From NCBI GenBank assembly GCA_026954325.1, contig JAIXKK010000128.1:1-34077 (forward strand): a DNA stretch of 34,077 nt, given 5' to 3'. Every line of letters starts with the position of its first letter. Positions within the stretch are counted from its first letter, which is position 1. Position numbers and translations under genes: made by a program. This DNA is from Bryobacterales bacterium (lineage in GTDB: Bacteria; Acidobacteriota; Terriglobia; Bryobacterales; Bryobacteraceae). Below are positions 24,045 to 31,969 of the stretch, in pieces. The notes beneath the pieces were generated by a model. That model was given only the letters and a program-made list of their open reading frames with translations, had not been told where the DNA came from and searched no databases.

Positions 24045-25349
24045 ATGCGAACCGTCGACCTCATCCACCGCAAGCGCGAGGGGGAAGAACTCTCGCCCGA
24101 GGAGATCACACTCCTCGTAAACGGATACACGCGCGGCGAGATTCCCGACTACCAGATGTCCGCTTTTTTAATGGCCGTCTGCTGGCAGGGAATGACTGAC
24201 CGCGAAGTGTCGGCTCTCACTGAATGCATGCTCCATTCCGGAGAGCGCGTTGATCTCTCAGCGGTTCCTGGAACGAAAGTCGACAAGCACTCCACCGGCG
24301 GCGTAGGCGACAAGACCAGCCTTATCGCGGCTCCGCTCGCTGCCTCAGCCGGCGCCGTGGTTCCGATGATTTCCGGCCGCGGGCTCGGCTACACCGGCGG
24401 GACCCTCGACAAGCTGGAGGCGATACCCGGGTTCCAGACAAACCTCACCATCGAAGCCTTCCTGGCGCAGTTGCAGCAGCACAAACTCGCCTTCATCGGG
24501 CAGACCACGCAAGTGGCTCCGGCTGATGGAAAGCTATACGCCCTACGCGATTCCACGGCCACCGTCGAGTCGATTCCGCTGATTGCCTCCTCCATCATGT
24601 CGAAGAAGCTGGCCGTCGGCCTGGACGCCATCGTGCTGGATGTCAAAGTAGGCTCCGGGGCCTTCATGAAACGGCAGATCGACGCGCGCAGGCTGGCCCA
24701 GATGATGGTGGGCATCGGGCGCAGGATGGACAAGAAGGTTCAGGCGCTGATCACGGACATGAACCAGCCGCTTGGCTTCGCCATCGGGAACGCGCTGGAG
24801 ATCATGGAGGTTTCGCAGACGCTGCAAAACGCCGGCCCCGTGGATCTCACCAGGCTGTCGCTCGAACTCGCCGCGCGCATGATTCATTTGGGTAAGATCA
24901 CGGAAACGCTCGAGGAAGCCCGCGAGGTCGCACAGGCGCGCCTGCTCGATGGATCCGGCTACCGCAAGTTCAAGGAAGTGATCGCGGCGCAAGGCGGCAA
25001 TCCGCAAGTGATGGATCGCTTTGAACTGCTGCCCAACGCCACCGGCATGCGGGAGATCTACTCCCCGCGCGCCGGCTATGTGAGCGCCATCGAGGCGGAG
25101 TCAATCGGCCAGGCGAGCACGATGATCGGCGCCGGGCGGGATCTGAAGGACGATGCCATCGATCCGGCGGTGGGCGTCATTCTCGAGGTGAAGACCGGGC
25201 AGAAGGTGGAGTCCGGCGGAGTGCTTTGCCGCATCTACTATACGCACGAGGATCACGTCGACGAAGCAGCCGAACTGGTGGAGGATGCGTTCCGGATCTC
25301 CCAGCAGACTCCCGAGGACCGCGAGCTTATTCTCGAGGTGGTGGGATAG
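24045..25349 (+). CDS. Pyrimidine-nucleoside / thymidine phosphorylase
   Basis: A 434-residue enzyme that splits thymidine, uridine or deoxyuridine with phosphate. The N-terminal helical domain is followed by the family signature SGRGLGYTGGTLDKLEAIPG (about 109-128) and the phosphate/potassium site KHSTGGVGDKTSLIAAPLAA (about 81-101). The lyxo-binding stretch SSIMSKKLAVGLDAIVLDVK and the C-terminal RAGYVSAIEAESIGQASTMI domain are present; the length is right for DeoA/Pdp. The sequence is closer to the Bacillus Pdp type (broad pyrimidine specificity) than to the eukaryotic-like form, so I leave the symbol open. It heads a five-gene salvage operon. No convincing Shine-Dalgarno precedes the ATG. 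Confidence 0.92.
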   Translation: MRTVDLIHRKREGEELSPEEITLLVNGYTRGEIPDYQMSAFLMAVCWQGMTDREVSALTECMLHSGERVDLSAVPGTKVDKHSTGGVGDKTSLIAAPLAASAGAVVPMISGRGLGYTGGTLDKLEAIPGFQTNLTIEAFLAQLQQHKLAFIGQTTQVAPADGKLYALRDSTATVESIPLIASSIMSKKLAVGLDAIVLDVKVGSGAFMKRQIDARRLAQMMVGIGRRMDKKVQALITDMNQPLGFAIGNALEIMEVSQTLQNAGPVDLTRLSLELAARMIHLGKITETLEEAREVAQARLLDGSGYRKFKEVIAAQGGNPQVMDRFELLPNATGMREIYSPRAGYVSAIEAESIGQASTMIGAGRDLKDDAIDPAVGVILEVKTGQKVESGGVLCRIYYTHEDHVDEAAELVEDAFRISQQTPEDRELILEVVG

Positions 25350-25382
25350 CGTTCGGCCGCCATTCGCAACAAAGGGGGAGCC

Positions 25383-26648
25383 GTGGGCCGATTCACGGGA
25401 TTGCTGGGCCTGATCATCATTCTGGGAGCGGCTTGGCTCTTCTCCACCAACCGCAGGGCAATCCAGTTCAAGATTCTCGGCTGGGGTTTGGGGCTCCAAT
25501 TCCTTTTCGCCTTCCTCGTGCTGAAGACTGAGTTGGGCACGGTATTCCAGGCGGCCAGTTATGCCGTGAACGCGTTGCTCGAATACGCGGAGGCGGGCAG
25601 CCAGTTCGTGTTCGGGCCGCTGGGAGCGAAGAACGCGGGGGTAGCGGTATCCGGGGGAGGCGTAGCGGGAGCCGAAGTGAAATTCGGAGTGGTGTTCGCC
25701 TTCCAGGTGCTGCCCATCGTCATTTTCATTGCCTCGCTGTTTTCCATCCTCTACTACTTCGGCGTCATGCAGTATGTCATCAAGGGCATGGCCTGGCTGA
25801 TGCTGCGCATCATGGGCGCAAGCGGCGCCGAGAGCACCAACGTCGCGGCCAGCATCTTCATGGGACAAACCGAGGCCCCGCTCACCATCCGGCCGTTCCT
25901 GCCGAAGATGACCGAGTCCGAATTGTTCACCGTCATGGTGAGCGGCATGGCGCATGTCTCGGGGGCCGTGATGGCCGCGTATGTGAAGATCGCGGGGGTG
26001 GAAATCCAGCACCTGTTGACCGCCGTCATCATGACGGCGCCCGCCACCATCATGCTGGCGAAGATGCTGACGCCGGAAACGGGCGACCCGGAAACCAAGG
26101 GCACCGTCAAGATCGAGATCGAGAAACCGGGCGTGAACGTGATCGACGCGGCCGCTCGCGGCGCCGGGGAAGGGCTCCATCTGGCGCTGAATATCGGCGG
26201 GATGCTCATCGCCTTTCTCGCTTTGATTGCCCTCGTCAACGGAATTCTCAACGGCTTTCACCACCTGCCGCTGCTCGGCTGGATGCCGCAGTCGCTCGAA
26301 CAGATTTTCGGATGGCTCTTCTCTCCCGTAGCCTGGGTGATGGGCGTGAGTTGGAAAGATGCGCGGGCGGTGGGGAACCTGCTGGGGACCCGGCTGGTGT
26401 TAAATGAGTTTGTGGCCTTCCTTCAGCTTGGTCCGATGAAGACGCAATTGGATCCGCGCTCGTTCACCATCGCCACGTACGCGTTGTGCGGGTTTGCGAA
26501 CTTCAGTTCCATCGCCATCCAGATCGGCGGCATCGGGGCGCTGGCGCCTGGCCGTAAATCGGACCTGGCGCGGATGGGCCTCAAAGCGGTCGCCGCGGGA
26601 ACCATGGCCAACTTCATGTCCGCCTGTATCGCGGGAATGTTGCTATGA
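25383..26648 (+). CDS. nupC: Concentrative nucleoside transporter, NupC family
   Basis: A 421-residue inner-membrane symporter that brings nucleosides in with protons or sodium. Family signatures are present: FMGQTEAPLTIRPFLPKMTE and MVSGMAHVSGAVMAAYVKIA in the first half, then NEFVAFLQL and YALCGFANFSSIAIQIGGIG in the second half, all of which line the nucleoside and cation sites of CNT proteins. Multiple hydrophobic segments run through the length. The start is a GTG at 25383, supported by GGGGGAG immediately before it. It lies 33 nt after the phosphorylase gene and overlaps the next gene by 4 nt (ATGA), so supply of substrate and its cleavage are encoded together. Confidence 0.93.
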   Translation: MGRFTGLLGLIIILGAAWLFSTNRRAIQFKILGWGLGLQFLFAFLVLKTELGTVFQAASYAVNALLEYAEAGSQFVFGPLGAKNAGVAVSGGGVAGAEVKFGVVFAFQVLPIVIFIASLFSILYYFGVMQYVIKGMAWLMLRIMGASGAESTNVAASIFMGQTEAPLTIRPFLPKMTESELFTVMVSGMAHVSGAVMAAYVKIAGVEIQHLLTAVIMTAPATIMLAKMLTPETGDPETKGTVKIEIEKPGVNVIDAAARGAGEGLHLALNIGGMLIAFLALIALVNGILNGFHHLPLLGWMPQSLEQIFGWLFSPVAWVMGVSWKDARAVGNLLGTRLVLNEFVAFLQLGPMKTQLDPRSFTIATYALCGFANFSSIAIQIGGIGALAPGRKSDLARMGLKAVAAGTMANFMSACIAGMLL

Positions 26649-27460
26649 CCGATCTCGAAGAAACAGTCGCTACTGTACGGGGCCACCTGCCCAAAATCCC
26701 GAAGATGGCCATCGTGTTGGGCAGCGGCCTGGGGGTGTTTGCCGATGAGCTTTCCCACCGCGGGGAGATTCCTTATTCGGACCTGCCGCACTGGCCGCGT
26801 TCCACTGCCGTGGGACATGCGGGCAAGCTGATTCTGGGACAGTTGGGAGATCTCGATCTGCTCTGCCTTTCCGGGCGGGCGCATCTCTATGAAGGCTACA
26901 CGCCGCGGGAAGCCGCCTTTGCCATCCGCGTATTGGGGATGCTGGGAGTGCGGTCGCTTGTGCTGACCAATGCCGCCGGCGGAATCAACCCCGCTTTCGA
27001 GCAGGGGGAGTTGGTCCTCATCAGCGACCACATCAACCTGCAAGGCGTAAATCCACTGGTGGGGCCGAACGACGATGCGCTGGGGCCTCGTTTTCCGGAC
27101 ATGTCAGAGGCCTACTGCGAGCACTACCGCTACATCACGAAACTGGTGGCCGCGGAGCTGCACATCACCGTGGCCGAGGGTGTCTACGCCGCGCTGTTGG
27201 GCCCGAGCTATGAGACGCCGGCCGAGATCCGTTATCTGCGCGCGATTGGCGCGGACCTTGTCGGAATGTCGACGGTCCCCGAAGTGATCGCGGCAAACCA
27301 CATGGGAATGAAGGTCCTCGCCATCAGTTGCGTTACCAACATGGCGGCGGGCATGCTGCCGCGGAAGATCGATCACGAGGAAGTGCTGGAGACCGGGGCA
27401 AAGGTTCGGGACACGCTGCTGCGCTTGCTCAAGAAAGTCCTCCCGCGGTTGGAGGCCTGA
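26645..27460 (+). CDS. Purine-nucleoside phosphorylase, class I trimeric type
   Basis: A 271-residue enzyme converting inosine, guanosine and deoxy forms to base and (deoxy)ribose-1-phosphate. It shows the phosphate-binding VLGSGLGVFADEL (residues 19-31), GRAHLYEGYTPREAAF with the active-site His, LVLTNAAGGINPAFEQGELV, LLGPSYETPAEIRYLRAIGA, and the base-binding SCVTNMAAGM with Asn. These define the trimeric PunA/DeoD-II class rather than the hexameric DeoD class. The ATG overlaps the end of nupC, and cytidine deaminase begins 1 nt after the stop. Confidence 0.93.
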   Translation: MTDLEETVATVRGHLPKIPKMAIVLGSGLGVFADELSHRGEIPYSDLPHWPRSTAVGHAGKLILGQLGDLDLLCLSGRAHLYEGYTPREAAFAIRVLGMLGVRSLVLTNAAGGINPAFEQGELVLISDHINLQGVNPLVGPNDDALGPRFPDMSEAYCEHYRYITKLVAAELHITVAEGVYAALLGPSYETPAEIRYLRAIGADLVGMSTVPEVIAANHMGMKVLAISCVTNMAAGMLPRKIDHEEVLETGAKVRDTLLRLLKKVLPRLEA

Positions 27461-27461
27461 A

Positions 27462-27857
27462 ATGGACGCATTGCTGGCGGCGGCGGTGAGGGGTTGGGAG
27501 AATGCCGTTGCCCCCTATTCCGGGTTCCGCGTGGGCGCGGGATTACAGGCCGTGGTGAACGGAGCAGCCGCGGTCTTCAGCGGCTGCAATGTCGAAAACG
27601 CCACCTATGGCCTCACCGTTTGCGCGGAGCGAGTGGCCCTGTTCAAAGCGCTCTCCGAAGGAGCACGCGAATTCACGGCTATCGTGATTTACACCACTGC
27701 ATCTGAGGTGACGCCCCCTTGCGGAGCCTGCCGCCAACTGCTGTGGGAGTTCTGCGGCGACATCCCGGTGACGGCGCGGAATGCCGGCGGAGCGGAGAAA
27801 ACATGGCGCATGGCGGAACTGCTGCCGGATGCCTTCGATAGGAACAGCCTCAAATGA
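27462..27857 (+). CDS. cdd: Cytidine deaminase
   Basis: A 131-residue tetrameric-type enzyme that converts cytidine and deoxycytidine to uridine forms, feeding the pyrimidine phosphorylase earlier in the operon. The substrate loop NVENATYGLT and catalytic CAE motif (C54, E56) are followed by PPCGACRQLLWEF (C87, C90), giving the three zinc cysteines and proton-shuttle Glu. Its length is normal for the short CDA form. It begins 1 nt after the purine phosphorylase stop and overlaps the next gene by 4 nt (ATGA). Confidence 0.94.
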   Translation: MDALLAAAVRGWENAVAPYSGFRVGAGLQAVVNGAAAVFSGCNVENATYGLTVCAERVALFKALSEGAREFTAIVIYTTASEVTPPCGACRQLLWEFCGDIPVTARNAGGAEKTWRMAELLPDAFDRNSLK

Positions 27858-29230
27858 TGCGTGTTGTCTTGCTGTTGCTGGCCGCCTTCTGTTTAAGGGC
27901 GGCCGAGCCCGTGGATTTCATCTGGTCGGCGAAATGGGTCGTTACGATGGACGCCGGGCGGCGGGTGATTGAAGACGGGGCCGTGGCGGTACGCGGCGAA
28001 CGCATCGTGGCCGTGGGGAAGAGGTCTGAAATCGAACGCCGATACAAGGCCCGGCGCCGCCTGGCGCGGCCGCAATCCCTGATCGCGCCAGGGCTCATCG
28101 ATACCCATACGCACGCGCCCATGTCCCTGTTCCGCGGCCTCGCCGACGACCTGCGGCTTCAGGAGTGGCTCGAGAAATACATCTTCCCGGCCGAGGCGAA
28201 GAACGTGGATGCGGAGTTCGTCAAGTGGGGCACTCGCCTGGCATGCCTCGAAATGGTGCTGAGCGGGACCACCACGTACACCGACATGTACTACTTCGAG
28301 GAGGTGGTCGCGGCCGAGACGAAGCGCGCGGGCTTGCGGGGAGTGCTGGGACAGACCGTGATCGGGTTCCCTGCCCCGGACGCCAGAACGCCGTGGGATG
28401 CCCTGGTTCGCGCGGAACGGTTCATCGGGCAGTACCGCAACGACCCGCTGATTGTTCCCGCCGTGGCGCCGCATGCCATCTACACCACGCCCGATGAGGT
28501 GTTGAAGGCCTCCCGCGCGCTGGCAAACAAGTACGGCGCGCCGATGCTGATCCATCTTTCCGAGACGAAGCGTGAGAACGCTGATTCGCTTGCGAAACGG
28601 AAGATGACTCCCACCGCGGTGCTGGATTTCCTGGGAGCCCTGAACGGGCGCACGCTGGGCGCGCACGGAGTCTGGCTTGATGACAACGACCTGCGCATTC
28701 TGAAGGAACACGGCACGGGCCTGGCGCATTGCCCCTCGAGCAATTCCAAACTCGCCAGCGGCGTCGCGCGCGTACCGAGAATCCTCGAGATGGGCATCCC
28801 CATGGGGCTGGGAACCGATGGCTTCGCCGGCAGCAACAACGACGCGAATCTGTTCGAGGAGATGGACCTGGCCGCCAAGCTGCAAAAGGTGACGAACCTC
28901 AACCCGGTCTTGCTGCCGGCCACGCAGGCGCTGGAGATGGCGACTATCACGGGTGCGCGCGCCCTGGGGTTGGAGAAAGAAATCGGCTCGCTCGAGCCCG
29001 GCAAGCGTGCGGACATGATCACGGTGATGGTGAACGCGCCGAATGCGATTCCCATGTACCACGTGATGCCCCAGATGGTTTACGCGCTCAAGGGGGCCAA
29101 TGTGAATGATGTGATGGTGAACGGACGCGAGATTGTGCGGAACCGGAGAGTGCTGACGCTGGACAGTGTGGAGATCGCTCGAAAGGTGAGTGAGTACCAA
29201 GCCAGGATCAGCGAATCTCTTAGGCACTGA
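27854..29230 (+). CDS. Exported amidohydrolase of the MtaD/SsnA deaminase type
   Basis: A 458-residue zinc hydrolase resembling 5-methylthioadenosine/S-adenosylhomocysteine deaminase and related chlorohydrolases. It has the HxH site in APGLIDTHTHAPMSLFRGLA (H85, H87), a barrel His in APHAIYTTP, another in LIHLSETKRE, HCPSSNSKLASGVA, and the metal Asp in GLGTDGFAGSNNDANLFEEM. The first 17 residues, MMRVVLLLLAAFCLRAA, are a signal-peptide-like hydrophobic stretch absent from the cytoplasmic enzymes. It may deaminate adenosine-like compounds or another N-heterocycle outside the inner membrane, before uptake through the transporter of the same operon. It is the last gene, coupled to cdd through ATGA. 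Confidence 0.85.
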   Translation: MMRVVLLLLAAFCLRAAEPVDFIWSAKWVVTMDAGRRVIEDGAVAVRGERIVAVGKRSEIERRYKARRRLARPQSLIAPGLIDTHTHAPMSLFRGLADDLRLQEWLEKYIFPAEAKNVDAEFVKWGTRLACLEMVLSGTTTYTDMYYFEEVVAAETKRAGLRGVLGQTVIGFPAPDARTPWDALVRAERFIGQYRNDPLIVPAVAPHAIYTTPDEVLKASRALANKYGAPMLIHLSETKRENADSLAKRKMTPTAVLDFLGALNGRTLGAHGVWLDDNDLRILKEHGTGLAHCPSSNSKLASGVARVPRILEMGIPMGLGTDGFAGSNNDANLFEEMDLAAKLQKVTNLNPVLLPATQALEMATITGARALGLEKEIGSLEPGKRADMITVMVNAPNAIPMYHVMPQMVYALKGANVNDVMVNGREIVRNRRVLTLDSVEIARKVSEYQARISESLRH

Positions 29231-29291
29231 CGGGCCGGCGTTCTATTCCCCGTACGGATACACCTATCCCCTAAATTAAATGTGATTTCCA

Positions 29292-29317
29292 CCTGAGACA
29301 GGCGTCCGCCTGAGACA
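29292..29317. repeat. Paired 9-bp direct repeats with nested inverted repeat
   Basis: CCTGAGACA occurs at 29292-29300 and again at 29309-29317 (17-bp period). Between and across them CAGGCG (29299-29304) and CGCCTG (29307-29312) form a short palindrome with a 2-bp centre. It lies about 70-90 bp upstream of the PEP-CTERM-like gene, a fitting place for a regulator site. Confidence 0.4.
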
Positions 29318-29384
29318 ACTACTCTCCTGAAGCTCCAAACAGAGTTTGCTTGATTTGTTTTTGCGCGGCATCAGGGGAGGAACC

Positions 29385-30089
29385 ATGCGCGTTGTCCAAA
29401 CGCTTTCATTCGCGGCATTGTGGGGTGCGCTGGCCGTCGTGCCGGCGGCGCCGGCGGCTACTTTGACTTATACGGATCGCGCTATCTGGAATAGCGCGGT
29501 GACGAACCGGACGGATGTGAATTTTGATTCATTGAGCAACGGCTCGTACGGCTCGCTGACCTTCGGGACGGCGCCCGACCAGGTGAACTTGGCGGGGTTG
29601 GGTGTGGTGTGGATGGCTGTGGGGAGCGGTTGGGGACCGGCGGGCTCCGGCAGTTATCTCATCGCGGATGACTTCGGCACAGGCAGGCGCGGCCTTAACG
29701 TGACACATACCTCCGGCCTCGATACGGCTTTCGGCGTCAACCTGTGGACATTTGACGACCAAGCTCAGCCCATCGAGATCAAGGTCTACAGCGTAGGGCA
29801 GCCATCGTCGCCGGCGATCTACTCGGTCAACACCCTCAGCACATCCAATCCGGCTATCTTCTTCGGGTATACGTCGGACGATAAGATTGACCACATCGAA
29901 ATCACTACCACGGGAGTGCGCAAAGGAGATGTCCATCCGTACGCCGGCCGCGTCGTTCTCGACAACTACTCCTGGGGCATTAGCGCCAGCCAAGAGCAGG
30001 AAACGCCCGAAGCCACCACCATCGGCTACCTCACTATCGGCATCGCCGCCATGGTGTTCGGCAAGCGGAAGTTTGCCCGCGCGGAATAG
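29385..30089 (+). CDS. Secreted protein with PEP-CTERM-like anchor
   Basis: A 234-residue exported protein. Residues 1-25 form a signal peptide (hydrophobic SFAALWGALAVV, then PAAPAA). The body is beta-rich and Gly/Ser/Thr-rich, with IWNSAVTNRTDVNFDSLSNG, VNLWTFDDQAQPIEIKVYSV and a late DNYSWG. The last 30 residues, TPEATTIGYLTIGIAAMVFG followed by KRKF, have the layout of a PEP-CTERM sorting signal (short PE motif, hydrophobic span, basic tail) but read PEA rather than PEP. The ATG at 29385 has AGGGGAGG 5 nt ahead; a TTG further upstream is less likely. In organisms with exosortase such proteins go to the surface or extracellular matrix. No exosortase gene is in the window. Binding function unknown. 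Confidence 0.75.
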   Translation: MRVVQTLSFAALWGALAVVPAAPAATLTYTDRAIWNSAVTNRTDVNFDSLSNGSYGSLTFGTAPDQVNLAGLGVVWMAVGSGWGPAGSGSYLIADDFGTGRRGLNVTHTSGLDTAFGVNLWTFDDQAQPIEIKVYSVGQPSSPAIYSVNTLSTSNPAIFFGYTSDDKIDHIEITTTGVRKGDVHPYAGRVVLDNYSWGISASQEQETPEATTIGYLTIGIAAMVFGKRKFARAE

Positions 30090-30263
30090 CTTACCAGCCG
30101 GCTCCGGCGCGAAGCCATGCTGCCGCCGGTGGCGCCGTCCGTCGAATGCCTTCGTCGATTTGAAGAGTTCGTGGCGGCCGCCGCCGGCTTCTCCTTTCAC
30201 CCCTGGCGAGCAGTTTCCGCTTCGCCTCGGAGGTGGGCGCCTGGAAGTTGCGCGCCAAGGCCC

Positions 30264-31076
30264 CTAGCCAAACTTCCAATACCACGCCATGATCTGCTCC
30301 CCGAACTGCCCGACCACCAGCGCCGCGATCCCCAGGAAACTCCCGAACGGCAACTCGTAAGTCATGTCCTCCTTTGACAAATAGATAAACAGACCCCCGA
30401 TTACCGCTCCAAGAACCGACCCGATGAACACGGTCAACAACGAGCCGGGTAATCCGAGAAACGCCCCCACCGTGAGTAACATCTTCACGTCACCGAATCC
30501 AAGCCCCTCTCGCCGCCGGACAAGTTTGTAGATTTGCCCCGTCAGCCACAGCAGCCCCGCGCAGGCGGCAGAACCAACGGCGGCTTCCGCCACCGAGTGA
30601 ACCCATACAGGGAGCGCGGGCGGAAGGAAGAGCAGCGTCACGGCCGATACCGGTGGCGTAAAGGCGGCAAGCAGAACGCCGGCGGCAGCGCCTCCGAGCG
30701 TGAACTCATCCGGCAGGATCCGGTCAGCGAGATCCGTGAAGATGAGATCCACCATAATGGCGCTGAACACGCACAGTTTCAGTCCCACGGGATTCCAACC
30801 GCGGCTGTAAACGCTCCAGAAGAAGAGCGCGCCCGTAAGCAGTTCGACCAGCGGATAGCGCATGGAAAAGGCCGCATGGCAATGACGGCACTTGCCGCCG
30901 AGCAGAATGTAGCTGACCACGGGAATGTTGTCATACCAGGCGATGATGCGTTCACAAGACGTGCAATGCGAGCGGGGCCTGACGACACTCAAATCGCGCG
31001 GCAGGCGGTAGATGCAGACATTGAGAAAACTGCCGATCAACAGGCCGAAAAAACCCGCGGCGAGGGCTTCCATCAT
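30264..31076 (-). CDS. Prepilin peptidase / type IV leader peptidase (A24A)
   Basis: A 270-residue polytopic membrane aspartic protease that cuts and N-methylates type IV pilin and pseudopilin leaders. The N-terminal GSFLNVCIYRLPRDLSVVRP is followed by the two zinc-type cysteine pairs C38/C41 (SHCTSCERIIAWYDNIPVVS) and C63/C66 (GGKCRHCHAAFSMRYPLVEL). The catalytic Asp residues are D115 in FTDLADRILPD and D196 in GLGFGDVKML. Its domain make-up matches PilD rather than the shorter archaeal type. It is the last gene of the operon; its start overlaps the glycosyltransferase stop as ATGA. The start could be either of two adjacent ATG codons. No pilin genes are in view. Confidence 0.93.
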   Translation of the reverse strand: MMEALAAGFFGLLIGSFLNVCIYRLPRDLSVVRPRSHCTSCERIIAWYDNIPVVSYILLGGKCRHCHAAFSMRYPLVELLTGALFFWSVYSRGWNPVGLKLCVFSAIMVDLIFTDLADRILPDEFTLGGAAAGVLLAAFTPPVSAVTLLFLPPALPVWVHSVAEAAVGSAACAGLLWLTGQIYKLVRRREGLGFGDVKMLLTVGAFLGLPGSLLTVFIGSVLGAVIGGLFIYLSKEDMTYELPFGSFLGIAALVVGQFGEQIMAWYWKFG

Positions 31077-31969
31077 GCCAGCACCTTCTTGTATTCGTGA
31101 ACGGTTCGCAGGGCAAGGTGCGCCAGCGTGAAGCCGCCCTTCACCATTTCCCGTCCCTGGCTGCCCAGGCGGGCGGCGAGTTCCCGGTTGTCCATGAGCA
31201 TGCGGATGGCGGCGGCAATTTCCGCGGGATCATTACGCACCAGCAGGCCGGTGACGCCCTGATGCACGATTTCGGGCAATCCGCCCACCTCGCTGGCGAT
31301 GACGGGAACGCCAAATGAAAGCGCGAGCAGCGCGGCGGAGCCAAGTCCCTCGAGTTCGCTCAGGTAAAGCAGGGCGCGGGCCGTGGGGAGGTCCTCCGGC
31401 AACCGCGAGGAAGCGCGCAGTTCCACCTGAGCGCGCCTGGCCGCTTCCCTGCCGAGTGCGCCGCACTTGCGCGGATCGTTCCAGGCGGGGGTCAACAGGC
31501 AGTCGCCGATGCCGCCCGTACGCCCTTCCACGGGCACTCCATCAAACACAATGGCCACCTTTTCTTCGGGGACCCCCGAAGCGACCAACTGGCGCGCCAC
31601 GTAGGCGGAGATCGCCAGGTAACGGGCCGCCTGGCGGTACTTCCAGCGCGAGAGCAGTCCTTGCCTGATGGGGAACGCCACGCGGCGCGAGACAACGAAG
31701 GGGCCGCGCGCGGCAATGGCGGCCAGGGTGTGGCTGCGCGCATCGTGCGCATGGGTAATCGCCGCGGACTTCGACTCGGCGGCCAGCGCCCGCAGGGATA
31801 GCCCGCGGAAGGGAACCCCGCGCTTTGCCGCCTCGGCCGCGAGCGGTGACGCTCCGGGCGCCAGCAGCATTGGCTCCCACCCCAGCGTCTTCTGGCCCAC
31901 CATCAGATAGAGAGCCTGCCACTGGCCTCCACGCATTTCCCTGCCGCTATCGACATGCAGCACCCTCAT
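31073..31969 (-). CDS. Short GT4-type (GT-B fold) glycosyltransferase
   Basis: A 298-residue cytoplasmic glycosyltransferase. The N-terminal lobe starts MRVLHVDSGREMRGGQWQAL, then has HAHDARSHTLAAIAARGPFV and YLAISAYVARQLVASGVPEE, typical of the acceptor half of GT4 enzymes. The donor half shows ELEGLGSAALLALSFGVPVI and ASEVGGLPEIVHQGVTGLLV, the EX7E-type region. The stretch normally carrying the KGHD/LLxAxxxL part at the start of the second lobe is shortened by roughly 60 residues, so it is smaller than the usual 360-380. A divergent short subfamily is more likely than a deletion because the frame is clean. It overlaps the genes on both sides by 4 nt. Target: a lipid- or protein-linked glycan of the envelope, unproven. 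Confidence 0.82.
   Translation of the reverse strand: MRVLHVDSGREMRGGQWQALYLMVGQKTLGWEPMLLAPGASPLAAEAAKRGVPFRGLSLRALAAESKSAAITHAHDARSHTLAAIAARGPFVVSRRVAFPIRQGLLSRWKYRQAARYLAISAYVARQLVASGVPEEKVAIVFDGVPVEGRTGGIGDCLLTPAWNDPRKCGALGREAARRAQVELRASSRLPEDLPTARALLYLSELEGLGSAALLALSFGVPVIASEVGGLPEIVHQGVTGLLVRNDPAEIAAAIRMLMDNRELAARLGSQGREMVKGGFTLAHLALRTVHEYKKVLA

Noticed and set aside
27893..29227. A 444-codon minus-strand frame opposite the exported amidohydrolase
   Set aside because: His/Arg/Gln-rich nonsense composition typical of antisense to GC-rich coding DNA.
29385..30089. Sigma-54 promoter search upstream of the PEP-CTERM-like gene
   Set aside because: A TTTGCT is present near 29345 but no TGGCAC element lies at the required distance.
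30090..30263. Possible gene or terminator in the 174-bp convergent gap
   Set aside because: Short frames only, no domain, and no stem followed by a T-run on either strand.
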